Below, in pieces: positions 13,374-21,551 of a DNA stretch of 25,967 nt; positions within the stretch are counted from its first letter, which is position 1; every line of letters starts with the position of its first letter. The stretch lies in the NCBI GenBank assembly GCA_964554335.1, contig CAZKOF010000026.1:1-25967 (forward strand). The letters run 5' to 3'. Source of the stretch: UBA3263 sp964554335 (lineage in GTDB: Bacteria > Bacteroidota > Bacteroidia > Bacteroidales > Muribaculaceae). Position numbers and translations under genes: made by a program. Below the pieces are notes generated by a model. It did not search any database, was not told the origin of the DNA, and was given only the letters and a program-made list of their open reading frames with translations.

Positions 13374-14381
13374 TTAGCCGTTGTATTTCTTCATGACTGC
13401 GATGAGGTCGAGAACCTTGTTGGAGTAACCGATCTCATTGTCATACCAGCTTACAACCTTAACGAAGGTGTCGGTCAGAGCGATACCGGCCTTTGCGTCG
13501 AAAATCGAGGTGCGGGTGTCGCCGAGGAAGTCGCTCGAAACGACTGCGTCTTCGGTGTAACCGAGGATGCCCTTGAGTTCGCCTTCGGAGGCTTCTTTCA
13601 TGGCAGCGCAGATTTCAGCATAGGTGGCGGGCTTGGCCAAATTTACGGTCAGGTCAACAACGGAAACGTCGAGGGTGGGGACACGCATCGACATGCCGGT
13701 AAGCTTGCCGTTGAGTTCAGGGATTACTTTGCCCACAGCTTTGGCTGCGCCGGTGCTCGAGGGGATGATGTTGCCCGAAGCTGCGCGACCGCCGCGCCAG
13801 TCCTTCATCGAGGGGCCGTCAACGGTCTTCTGGGTTGCGGTGGTCGAGTGAACGGTGGTCATCAGGCCGTCGGTGATGCCGAACTTGTCGTTCAGAACCT
13901 TGGCAATGGGTGCGAGACAGTTGGTTGTACAGGATGCGTTGGAAACGAAAGTCTGACCTGCGTAGGTTTTGTCGTTAACGCCGCATACGAACATAGGAGT
14001 TGCGTCTTTCGAGGGAGCGGACATAACAACGTATTTTGCACCGGCTTCGATGTGGGCCTGAGCCTTTTCTTCGGTCAGGAAGAGGCCGGTGGATTCTACT
14101 ACATATTCAGCACCAACAGCGCCCCAGTTGATTTCGGCGGGGTTCTTGCATGCGGTTACGCGGATGTGCTTGCCGTTGACGATGAGCTCGCTCTTTTCCA
14201 TGTCGTAATCGACGGAGCCGTCGAACTGACCGTGCATGGTGTCATACTTGAGCATGTAAGCCATGTAATCTACGGGGAGAAGGTCGTTGATGGCAACAAC
14301 CTCGATGTCGTCGCGCTTGGTGGAGGCGCGGAAAACAAAACGACCGATACGGCCAAAGCCGTTGATACCGATTTTTGTCAT
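13374..14381 (-). CDS. gapA: Type I glyceraldehyde-3-phosphate dehydrogenase
   Basis: A 335-residue glycolytic enzyme that oxidises G3P to 1,3-bisphosphoglycerate with NAD+ in the cytosol. The NAD-binding N-terminus INGFGRIGRFVFRA is at residues 5-18, and Asp33 in INDLL favours NAD over NADP. The catalytic signature SNASCTTNCLAP places nucleophile Cys151. Substrate-binding stretches TVHSTTATQKTVDGP and RGGRAASGNIIPSSTGAAKAVG follow. Length is normal. Preferred codons dominate, as expected for a highly expressed gene. It is monocistronic, with a perfect promoter at 14443-14473 and a terminator at 13321-13350. Confidence 0.97.
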   Translation of the reverse strand: MTKIGINGFGRIGRFVFRASTKRDDIEVVAINDLLPVDYMAYMLKYDTMHGQFDGSVDYDMEKSELIVNGKHIRVTACKNPAEINWGAVGAEYVVESTGLFLTEEKAQAHIEAGAKYVVMSAPSKDATPMFVCGVNDKTYAGQTFVSNASCTTNCLAPIAKVLNDKFGITDGLMTTVHSTTATQKTVDGPSMKDWRGGRAASGNIIPSSTGAAKAVGKVIPELNGKLTGMSMRVPTLDVSVVDLTVNLAKPATYAEICAAMKEASEGELKGILGYTEDAVVSSDFLGDTRTSIFDAKAGIALTDTFVKVVSWYDNEIGYSNKVLDLIAVMKKYNG

Positions 14382-14442
14382 ATTGCTTTAATTGTTTATA
14401 AATTGGGGTTATGTAATTCTTTTGCTTGAATTTCAGCACCTG

Positions 14443-14473
14443 CAAAGTTACGAAATTCTTCAGAGGCGGCAAA
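14443..14473 (-). promoter_or_regulatory. Promoter of gapA
   Basis: TTTG (14473-14470), a 19-nt spacer and TAACTTTG (14450-14443) on the minus strand match the Bacteroidota consensus exactly. The predicted start near 14436 gives a ~55-nt leader. Confidence 0.8.
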
Positions 14474-14492
14474 ATTTTTTGCAATTTTTATA

Positions 14493-14537
14493 CAAAAAAA
14501 TCAGACCCGCCCGGCAAGTCATGCTTGTCCGGCGGGT
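14493..14537 (-). terminator. Terminator of the M60 peptidase gene
   Basis: A near-perfect 17-bp stem (14502-14518 with 14524-14540, one mismatch and one G-U pair) reads on the minus strand and ends in a seven-T tract at 14499-14493. It separates the peptidase gene from the gapA promoter. Confidence 0.92.
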
Positions 14538-14563
14538 CTGAATGGATTTGCAGGGTAGATTTT

Positions 14564-17500
14564 TTACTTCACCAGGGTTTTCACGCCATTGATGATGAAC
14601 ACGCCCTTCGAGGGTTTCGCAACCTTGCGGCCCATCAGGTCGTAGATGTCGCTTGAGGCTATGCGGTTGGTGTCGAGGGTGATTTCTTCAATTACGTTTT
14701 CGATGCCCATGGCATTGGTCAGGGTAATATACGGCTCAAGCAGGGCGTCGTAGGCATTGTTGAAGATGTCGGGCTTCGTCGAGGTGCTGTTCGATGCTTT
14801 GGTGGCTGCTTCGAGCTGGTCGCGGATGTCAAACATCATTTCGGCCGTTACCTTCGGGTACTGCGGATTGATTTTTGCAACTTCCTCGGCGTTGTTGATG
14901 CCGAATTCCGAGAGACAGAAGTAGTAGTGGCCGTGGGCCTTGCCGGAGCTGCCGATGCAAACCAGGCGGATATAGCGGTAGGGGTTGCCGTCGCCGAGAA
15001 GGTCGGAAACGTAGGTGCCGCCGCTCTTGCTCGGGATGCGCTGCAGGGTCGTGATGCGGGTATATTCATTGCCGTCGTTCGAGCCTTCAACGTACATGTT
15101 GATGGGGTTGTTGACTCTCAGCGTGCCGGATTCGTCGTCGGTCTCGCCGTTGCGCGAAACGTCGCGGTTCGACAGGCTTACCTGGAAGCTGGTCGTCGAG
15201 TTGCCTTGACCGAGGTCGACGCCGAGATAGTGGTCCTCGCCGTCATCCGAGTCACGGTCGTTGTCGGTGTTGGTGTGGAAATATGTCTGGAAGTCATTGT
15301 CGAGAAGAACGTTGAACGAAGTGAATACGTCCTCGCCCGACTGGCTCTTGGCGTTGGAGAAGAGCATGTCTTCGTTGAGCACGATCGGGTCGGCGTCAAT
15401 AACGATACTGCCGGCTTCTTCATAGGCCAGAGTTGCCTTTGCAATTAGTTCAAGCAGGTTGACTTTCGCGCCGTAGCCTTCGTGGGCTTCCTTGATTTCT
15501 ACTTTCCATTTCGAGGCTTCCCAGTAGTCCTCGGCGAGCACGAGTGTGCCGGTGCCCTTTTCGCCCAAGACGTGTAGACACATGCCCGTGTCGCCGTTGT
15601 AGGCAAAGAGAAAGCGACCGGGAGCGGCTTCGATCATCTTGAAGAGACCTGCCTCGCTGCGCTTTTCAACCATAGGCATTGCCGTGCTCTTGTAGGCGTT
15701 GTTCTCCATGTTGGGCTGGCCGATGTAGCGCTCCCAGCGGACGTTGTAGAAGCGGTAGTTGCCATCTCCGGCGTCGGTGAGTTCCCATTTCTGGTAGTCA
15801 TCGTCTTCGTCCCTGTTGGCTTTCGAGGTTGCCGACTTCGAGGTCGATGAGAGAACGTAGTCGTCGAAGCGGTTGTTGTGTACCTTGAATATCGAGCTGG
15901 GAATCATCGCCACCTTGCCGATGGTTTGGGCCTTGGTTTCGTTGTAGGCGTTCAGCAGGTTGAGGTAGATTTCGGTGATTTCGTTGGCCGTTGCGTCTGC
16001 CTTGACGTTATTGGCCGCGTCGTATGCGGCGATGAAGTCCTTGATGAAGAACGGAATGTAGTAGCCAACGTAGGTGTGGGTGTCGTCGATGCTGCCTGCA
16101 ACGTCGGCACAACTTTCAATCAGTTTGCGCAGGTTCGAGAGGTGCTCCGAAATGGGGCGGTTGATGTAGTCGTTGATGACTTCAACGGTGCTTCCGTCGG
16201 CGCTTACCGCATAAACTTTGGCGTTGCCGGTCATCAGGGCGGCGGTTGCGGCCTTTTTCAGCGGGCAGCGATAGTCGTTGGTAAAGCCCAGCAGGGTGCC
16301 GTCGTTATGGTAGACCAAGAAGCCTACGCCGGCATTCGCGCCCTCGCCCATCGTGATTACCAGCGAGTCATTGCGCATTGTGCAGGTCATGGAACCGGAG
16401 GCTTTCACTTTGTTGCGGAAGTCGGCCACGCCGCCAAGAGGGCCTGCGTTTTGAATCGACATGTAATCGTCATACCAGCTTGCGCGGTCAGTGACGCCGG
16501 GGCGGTCGTCGATGAGGATAATCTGATTGTTTTTCGGCAGGCCGAGAGCTTTGATTTCCTCCTTGACGGCTTTGATGTCGGCCTCGGTCAGGGTTGCATA
16601 AAAGTTGGAGTAGTCGCCGATGTGGTAGTTCTCCAGCGGGACAAAGAAACCCCAACTGTCGAAATAGTCGGTCAGGTCTTCCTGTGCAGCGATGCAACAC
16701 ATTTTTGCGAAGTGACATTGGTCATAGCGCATGTTGAGGTAGTAGCTCTGCTGGCGGGGATTGTTGCGCAGTAGCTCGTAGAGGCGGGGATAGAACTTTT
16801 TGTTGTTGCCGCAGGCGTGGTAGTAGAGCCAGAGTTGCAGGAACATGCGCGTTGTGCCCCAGACTCCGTTTTCAAGATATGTCAGGTCCTGGTTGAAGAT
16901 TCTGAGCTGGTCGATCGGAGGATTGGAGCGGGAGGTGTTGAGGCCGAGATAGTAAACGGCAATGTTCGAGAAGATGTTGTTCGATTCCTCGGTGGTGCCG
17001 GCCATTTTCATCGGTTGCTGGTTTATGTGGCCGTATTCATGGGCGGGACCCCACATTGATCCGCTGTTGACGGGAATTTGGTTGAGGATAGCGTCGAGGG
17101 TTGTGATGTTGTAGGCAGTGCGCCATGAGGTTGCGTTCATGAAGAGGTCGCCCTGCATCGTGATGCCCATCATGCGGTTGTTGAAGTAGTCGCTATACTG
17201 GAAGCCGGGGTCGGTGTTCCAGGTGTCACCGGCGGGGTGCTTGTCGATTTTGTCGCCTGTCAGCGGTTCGTAGAACCCCCAAAGCAGGTCTTGATTATAC
17301 ATGTTGAGTTCTTCGTCGCTCTGGATGCCAATGAGCGTGCGTTCGCGGAAACACATGTCGTCCCACGCTTTCATGATCTGCTCCATGGAGTGGGAACGGG
17401 GTGTCTGGGCCGTTGCTGGATTGTTGGCCGGGTCCATGTGCCAGAGCACGCCGGGCGAGAGCGACGTCGCGTCTGCGCTCGACTTGGTGGGGAAGAGGAA

Positions 17501-18787
17501 GAAGTGGAGAATGACGTATTTACCCATCATGTCATACATGGGGTGGACGGCGCGCTGCGAGGTGTAGGCGAAGTCGTCGTCCTTGTCGGCGGCATAGAGG
17601 TCGTCGCCGATGTGGTTGAAGAAGCCGTTGAGGCGGCCTCCTTCAATGTGGATCTTGATGTCGTCGAAATCGGTGACTTTATGCTTGAGCACGGGGCGGC
17701 TCTTGCCGTCTTGCCATTCGCAGGTGTTGACCGTGTAGTAGATGAACTGGTGGGCCATGTCGCTCCATATGGGCACGAGATTGAGGCCTTTGTGGAGCTG
17801 AACGCCTTCGGTGCAGTTGTTAAACATGCCGTAGCCGGTAACGGAGCCGATATAGAGGGTTGCACCCTCCTTGATGTCGCCGTCAACCATGACGTAGAGA
17901 ATGTCGCCGGTGTTGCCGACGATGCCCGTCGGGTTGTTCATGTTGGTATAGGCCTGGATGCCGGCGAGTTGTGCGGCTAAGTTGCCTTCGGAGTAGGGCT
18001 CATAGAGCTGCACGCGGTATTTCAGGGCGTGTTGTGAATCCCATTCGGTCGTTTTATCTTCGTCGGCATATGATTCGCTCCAGTTGCCGTTGATTGACTT
18101 TCTGACCATTGCCTTGAGCGGTTCCGACAGCCCTTTGTAGTTGGTGTCGGTCTCGAGTTGGGCGTCGGTCATGCTCTGATAGTTGGCCTTGAGCGTGGTG
18201 CACGCTTCGTCGGCATAAATGGCCTGGAGAAGCGTCTGGTAGTTTGCCTCTTTGGCAACCTCGGCTTCCATGTCTGCCAGTGTATTGAGCGCGTTGTCGA
18301 CCTCGGCCTGGGTCATTTCGATTTCTTCGAAATCCCACTGGGAGGGTAGGATGTCGGAGTTCCAGCAAACAATGTTGTGCGAGGCGTCGCAGTGGGCCGC
18401 GAGGTTGTTGCCGTCGCCGTTTGCCTTGATGATGAAGTTCTCTCCGGTGGCGGTAATCGTCATGGCTGCCGAGCCGGCTTTGTTGCCGACCAGCGTCCAG
18501 CCGGTCGACATTATGCGCGACGAATTCAGGTATTTACCCGTTCCGAGGCTGCGGAGATAGAAAACGTTGCCGGAGGCGGTGATTTGCCAGCGTTGCGACA
18601 TCGCGTTGTCGCTGAGCTCCGTGCAGCCGACGATGCCGTTCGGACCGCGGTCGGTCATTGCGAGGCCGTAGCTCTTGTTGATGATGCGATAAATCTTGCC
18701 GTTTTCAGGCATAATTGCCTGAGCGGCAATCGAAATCACGCCCATTGCAACAATAGCGAAAAGCTTTGGAAGTAGGCTTTTTTTCAT
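14564..18787 (-). CDS. Secreted M60 (enhancin-like) metallopeptidase with lectin-like modules
   Basis: A 1407-residue exported protein, probably a mucin/glycoprotein-directed gluzincin like Bacteroides M60 (BT4244-type) enzymes. The ATG at 18787 is chosen over an upstream ATG because it starts a clear signal peptide (MKKSLLPKLFAIVAMGVISIAAQA). A ricin/beta-trefoil-like module (~28-160) is followed by an M60 core (~320-720) with zinc motif HEYGH at 583-587 and likely third ligand Glu600 or Glu601. A second trefoil-like region is at ~960-1100 and an F5/8 type C (discoidin) module at ~1150-1300. The end (~1370-1407), IYDLMGRKVAKPSKGVFIINGVKTLVK with flanks, resembles a type 9 secretion sorting domain. 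It is monocistronic, with a strong terminator. Substrate is inferred; no glycosidase neighbour was seen. Confidence 0.88.
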   Translation of the reverse strand: MKKSLLPKLFAIVAMGVISIAAQAIMPENGKIYRIINKSYGLAMTDRGPNGIVGCTELSDNAMSQRWQITASGNVFYLRSLGTGKYLNSSRIMSTGWTLVGNKAGSAAMTITATGENFIIKANGDGNNLAAHCDASHNIVCWNSDILPSQWDFEEIEMTQAEVDNALNTLADMEAEVAKEANYQTLLQAIYADEACTTLKANYQSMTDAQLETDTNYKGLSEPLKAMVRKSINGNWSESYADEDKTTEWDSQHALKYRVQLYEPYSEGNLAAQLAGIQAYTNMNNPTGIVGNTGDILYVMVDGDIKEGATLYIGSVTGYGMFNNCTEGVQLHKGLNLVPIWSDMAHQFIYYTVNTCEWQDGKSRPVLKHKVTDFDDIKIHIEGGRLNGFFNHIGDDLYAADKDDDFAYTSQRAVHPMYDMMGKYVILHFFLFPTKSSADATSLSPGVLWHMDPANNPATAQTPRSHSMEQIMKAWDDMCFRERTLIGIQSDEELNMYNQDLLWGFYEPLTGDKIDKHPAGDTWNTDPGFQYSDYFNNRMMGITMQGDLFMNATSWRTAYNITTLDAILNQIPVNSGSMWGPAHEYGHINQQPMKMAGTTEESNNIFSNIAVYYLGLNTSRSNPPIDQLRIFNQDLTYLENGVWGTTRMFLQLWLYYHACGNNKKFYPRLYELLRNNPRQQSYYLNMRYDQCHFAKMCCIAAQEDLTDYFDSWGFFVPLENYHIGDYSNFYATLTEADIKAVKEEIKALGLPKNNQIILIDDRPGVTDRASWYDDYMSIQNAGPLGGVADFRNKVKASGSMTCTMRNDSLVITMGEGANAGVGFLVYHNDGTLLGFTNDYRCPLKKAATAALMTGNAKVYAVSADGSTVEVINDYINRPISEHLSNLRKLIESCADVAGSIDDTHTYVGYYIPFFIKDFIAAYDAANNVKADATANEITEIYLNLLNAYNETKAQTIGKVAMIPSSIFKVHNNRFDDYVLSSTSKSATSKANRDEDDDYQKWELTDAGDGNYRFYNVRWERYIGQPNMENNAYKSTAMPMVEKRSEAGLFKMIEAAPGRFLFAYNGDTGMCLHVLGEKGTGTLVLAEDYWEASKWKVEIKEAHEGYGAKVNLLELIAKATLAYEEAGSIVIDADPIVLNEDMLFSNAKSQSGEDVFTSFNVLLDNDFQTYFHTNTDNDRDSDDGEDHYLGVDLGQGNSTTSFQVSLSNRDVSRNGETDDESGTLRVNNPINMYVEGSNDGNEYTRITTLQRIPSKSGGTYVSDLLGDGNPYRYIRLVCIGSSGKAHGHYYFCLSEFGINNAEEVAKINPQYPKVTAEMMFDIRDQLEAATKASNSTSTKPDIFNNAYDALLEPYITLTNAMGIENVIEEITLDTNRIASSDIYDLMGRKVAKPSKGVFIINGVKTLVK

Positions 18788-18840
18788 GATAATGATTGGA
18801 TGGTTAGGTATTTTGATTATTGTTAATCTATTTAGGCACG

Positions 18841-18848
18841 CAAATATA
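18841..18848 (-). promoter_or_regulatory. Candidate -7 element of the M60 gene
   Basis: TATATTTG on the minus strand (18848-18841) is a perfect Bacteroidota -7 box ~54 nt before the ATG. No TTTG lies at the usual 19-20 nt spacing; the upstream DNA there is the A-rich repeat at 18866-18900, so the -33 contact is uncertain. Confidence 0.45.
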
Positions 18849-18865
18849 CGCAAAAAATGAAAATG

Positions 18866-18900
18866 AAAAAAGTAAAATGAAAAAAGTAAAATGAAAAATG
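18866..18900. repeat. A-rich tandem repeat upstream of the M60 gene
   Basis: Two exact copies of a 14-bp unit AAAAAAGTAAAATG (18866-18879, 18880-18893) are followed by a half unit AAAAATG (18894-18900). The array sits where the -33 region and upstream DNA of the M60 promoter would be, so copy number could affect expression. Confidence 0.8.
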
Positions 18901-18931
18901 ACAAAGGGAAAATATTTGTGTGCCGATCTCT

Positions 18932-19750
18932 TCAGTTCAGGAGAGCGCGCATCTGTTCGGCGAGGGCAGCTGCTGCCGAGGCGGCGGCTGAGGCGAAGTC
19001 AGTGTCCGATGACGCGTAGATGATTCCGCGTGAGCTGTTGACGAGCAGGCCGCATTCTCCCGGAATCATGCCGTAGTGGCAGACCTCCTCGAGCGAGCCG
19101 CCCTGGGCGCCGACACCCGGAACCAGGAGAAACGAGCGGGGAGCAACGCGGCGGATGTCTTCAAACATGCGGTCCTGCGTTGCGCCGACAACATACATCA
19201 TCTCGTCCGGTCCGGCCCACTCTGACGACGTGCGGATAACGCGCTCGAAAAGACGCTCCGTGCCGTCGGTTTCACAGAATTGGAAGTCATGGCTGCCGGG
19301 ATTGGAGGTCAGGGCGAGGAGCACGACCCACTTGCCTTCGTAGCCGAGGAACGGTTTGACGGAGTCTGATCCCATGTAGGGGGCCACGGTGATGGCGTCG
19401 ACTCCGAGGTGTTCAAAAGCGGCGCGGGCATAGAGCGCCGAGGTGTTGCCGATGTCGCCGCGTTTGGCGTCGGCAATGATGAACTGGTCGGGGTGGTTCT
19501 TGCGTATGTGGCTGACGATTTCTTCCAGTGCTGTCCACCCTTTGACGCCCTGGCTCTCGAAGAAGGCGAGGTTCGGCTTGTAGGCAACGCAATAGGGGGC
19601 TGTTGCGTCAACGATTTCTTTGCAGAAGTCAAGCAGGGGATTTTCGCGCTCAAGCAGGTGGACGGGTATTTTTTTGATGTCGGGGTCCAGGCCGACGCAT
19701 AGAAATGTTCCTTTGCGATTGATGTTTTGGACGAGGTCTTGGCGGGTCAT
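18932..19750 (-). CDS. pyrF: Orotidine 5'-phosphate decarboxylase
   Basis: A 272-residue cytosolic enzyme of the last step of UMP synthesis (OMP to UMP plus CO2). The signature IIADAKRGDIGNT at residues 91-103 contains the catalytic Asp94-Lys96-Asp99 set, and the N-terminal LCVGLDPD stretch (17-24) is also conserved. Length and the ADAKRGDIGNTS form fit the longer type 2 PyrF subfamily. Phosphate-binding residues lie in the late LVPGVGAQGG and INSSRGI-like (VNSSRGIIYA) loops. It starts 12 nt after the aroB stop and is the last gene of its run; no clear terminator hairpin was seen after it. Confidence 0.95.
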   Translation of the reverse strand: MTRQDLVQNINRKGTFLCVGLDPDIKKIPVHLLERENPLLDFCKEIVDATAPYCVAYKPNLAFFESQGVKGWTALEEIVSHIRKNHPDQFIIADAKRGDIGNTSALYARAAFEHLGVDAITVAPYMGSDSVKPFLGYEGKWVVLLALTSNPGSHDFQFCETDGTERLFERVIRTSSEWAGPDEMMYVVGATQDRMFEDIRRVAPRSFLLVPGVGAQGGSLEEVCHYGMIPGECGLLVNSSRGIIYASSDTDFASAAASAAAALAEQMRALLN

Positions 19751-19762
19751 GGGTGTAATGTG

Positions 19763-20809
19763 TTATTGATTTGTAAGGTCGCGGTAGAGGTCGAGTGCCG
19801 TCCTGATGTCGGCGGCTGCGACAATGCGGTCGATCAGCGGGGAGCCGGGAGCGCGCAGAAGAGTGAAGTTGATTGCCCCGGGTTCGGGGTTCTTCTTGTC
19901 GTGGGCCATGAGCTCGAGCAGGTGCGGGTAGTCTGTACACCCGATTGAAGGGAAGTCGGCGTAGGTCCGGTGCAGAAGTTCGGCAAACGGATATAGCTCA
20001 GCCGATGGAAATCCTTCGAGCATATGGCTGAGGATCATGTCTATAAGCAACCCGTGGGCAACGGCAAAGCCGTGGGGCACCGGCGAGTGACGCTCAAGTG
20101 CGAGCGATTCGAGGGCATGGCCGGCAGTGTGGCCCAGGTTCAGGGCTTTGCGTATTCCCTGTTCGCGGGGGTCTTCTTCAACAATGCGGCGCTTGACCAT
20201 GACGTTCTCCTCCAGCAGCGGAAGGAGCTTCTCGAGGTCGGCTTCGGTGATGTTGAATTTCAGCAGGCTGCGATAGGTCTCATCGGAGCTGATGAGCCCG
20301 TGCTTGAGCATTTCGGCAAAGCCGCTGCGAAGCTCCGGGGCGGGAAGCGTTCTGAAGTAGCGGGTGGAGATGATGACTGCAGCGGCCGGGGCAAAGGCGC
20401 CGATTTCATTTTTGAAGTCGTGGAAATTGATGCCGGTTTTGCCGCCGACTGCCGCGTCGACGGCGCCGAGAAGGGTCGTCGCGACGTTGATGAACCTGAT
20501 TCCCCGCTTGAAAGTTGCGGCCGCAAAGCCTCCGAGGTCTGTGACCATTCCGCCGCCGACGTTGACCAGAAGCGCCCGGCGCGTTGCTCCGCCGAGCATC
20601 AGGGCCTGCCAAACAGTCGTCAGTGAGTCGAAATTTTTGTTTTCGTCGCCCGGTTTGATGGTAATCAGCGTGTCGGCCTCGCGCATGAGCTTCGTGGCAA
20701 TGGCGCGGGTGTTGAGATCGGCGAGAAAGAATACTTTTTGCGGCGCCATCTCGTCGATGAGGCCATGGAGCCGGGGGGCGACATCGTTGGTGAAAATCAG
20801 TTGTTGCAT
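19763..20809 (-). CDS. aroB: 3-dehydroquinate synthase
   Basis: A 348-residue enzyme of the shikimate pathway that cyclises DAHP to 3-dehydroquinate with NAD+ and a divalent metal. The nucleotide-binding stretch GGGMVTDLGGF is at residues 85-95, and NVATTLLGAVDAAVGGKTGIN (about 108-128) carries the active-site Lys region. The metal-ligand motif GHTAGHALE lies further on. I chose the ATG at 20809; the frame stays open to 20926, but that extra leader is Arg/Cys-rich, lies wholly inside the upstream HAD gene and does not resemble the family. This start leaves a 13-bp overlap with the HAD gene, implying coupling. Confidence 0.93.
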   Translation of the reverse strand: MQQLIFTNDVAPRLHGLIDEMAPQKVFFLADLNTRAIATKLMREADTLITIKPGDENKNFDSLTTVWQALMLGGATRRALLVNVGGGMVTDLGGFAAATFKRGIRFINVATTLLGAVDAAVGGKTGINFHDFKNEIGAFAPAAAVIISTRYFRTLPAPELRSGFAEMLKHGLISSDETYRSLLKFNITEADLEKLLPLLEENVMVKRRIVEEDPREQGIRKALNLGHTAGHALESLALERHSPVPHGFAVAHGLLIDMILSHMLEGFPSAELYPFAELLHRTYADFPSIGCTDYPHLLELMAHDKKNPEPGAINFTLLRAPGSPLIDRIVAAADIRTALDLYRDLTNQ

Positions 20810-21474
20810 ATCATTGAGGGTAGTTTGGCCGCGCATTCCGTCATGGAGGCGAAGACGATGTCGGCGCCCGCTTCGCGGAGGCATTCGTGTGGAATTGGAC
20901 CGGTTGCAACGGCAACTGTGAAACATCCGGCGGCGTGGCCGGCTTGAACGCCGAGCGGGGCGTTTTCAATGACCACGCATTCCGTAGCGGCAACGCCGGC
21001 AAGGGCGATGCCCTGAAGGAAAGGGTCGGGATATGGTTTGCCGCGTTTGACGTTGAGGGCCGTGACTCGGCGCTCTGCGGGGAAGCGACCCGGAAAGTCG
21101 GCGTCGAGGCGGTCGAGTAGCGAGCCCTGAGCCGAGCCGGTCACGAGGATTGTTTGCGGCTCCCACGGGAGGGAGGCGACGGCCTCGACGAGTTCGCGGG
21201 CTCCGGCCATGACGGCGGGCGCGGGCTTGGAACGGAAAATTTCGGCTTTGCGGTCATAGAAGCGGTGCACTTCGTCGTCGGTCGCGTCGCGGCCATATTT
21301 GCGTTGTATCAGCATATTGACCGTGAACTTGCCCGTTGCGCCTTCGTAGAGATAGAATTCTTCGGGGGTGCAGTCAATGCCCTGTTCGCGGACCATCCGG
21401 TACCAGGAGTCTGCATGATTCGGCATCGAATCATAGAGGGTACCGTCCATGTCGAAGAGGAATGCTTTATACAA
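20797..21474 (-). CDS. HAD-superfamily phosphatase/phosphomutase, TTG start
   Basis: A 225-residue cytosolic HAD hydrolase of the beta-phosphoglucomutase-like subfamily, probably a sugar-phosphate phosphatase or mutase. Motif I FDMDGT carries nucleophile Asp8 and Asp10. A helical cap follows (~15-80), then motif II LVTGSAQ, Lys in VKRGKPYPDPF (motif III) and the acidic motif IV VIENAPLGVQAG. The start codon is TTG at 21474-21472: an in-frame TAA at 21486-21484 leaves only three codons before it, and the next ATG would remove the catalytic Asp8. The coding end overlaps aroB by 13 bp. Substrate cannot be told from sequence. Confidence 0.85.
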   Translation of the reverse strand: MYKAFLFDMDGTLYDSMPNHADSWYRMVREQGIDCTPEEFYLYEGATGKFTVNMLIQRKYGRDATDDEVHRFYDRKAEIFRSKPAPAVMAGARELVEAVASLPWEPQTILVTGSAQGSLLDRLDADFPGRFPAERRVTALNVKRGKPYPDPFLQGIALAGVAATECVVIENAPLGVQAGHAAGCFTVAVATGPIPHECLREAGADIVFASMTECAAKLPSMICNN

Positions 21475-21485
21475 AGTTAAAAGTT

Positions 21486-21534
21486 AAAAATGAAAAATGA
21501 AAAATGAAAAATGAAAAGTGAAGAATGAAAAATA
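21486..21534. repeat. AAAAATG heptamer array between AsmA and HAD genes
   Basis: Four exact AAAAATG units (21486-21513) are followed by three degenerate ones (AAAAGTG, AAGAATG, AAAAATA) up to 21534. The array fills most of the 77-bp gap between the AsmA-like stop and the HAD start and places a TAA immediately before the TTG start codon. It shares its unit with the array at 18866-18900. Confidence 0.85.
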
Positions 21535-21551
21535 TGGGATTTGGCGGGCGG

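Noticed and set aside
15878..16774. Plus-strand open frame (298 codons) opposite the M60 peptidase
   Set aside because: Same antisense effect inside a gene with intact catalytic motif; no promoter or recognisable domain.
21472..21479. TAACTTTG as the HAD promoter -7 box
   Set aside because: It would start transcription after the only usable start codon, and no -33 TTTG lies at the right distance.
21486..21534. CRISPR-like repeats
   Set aside because: Units are 7 bp, contiguous and without spacers; this is a simple-sequence array.
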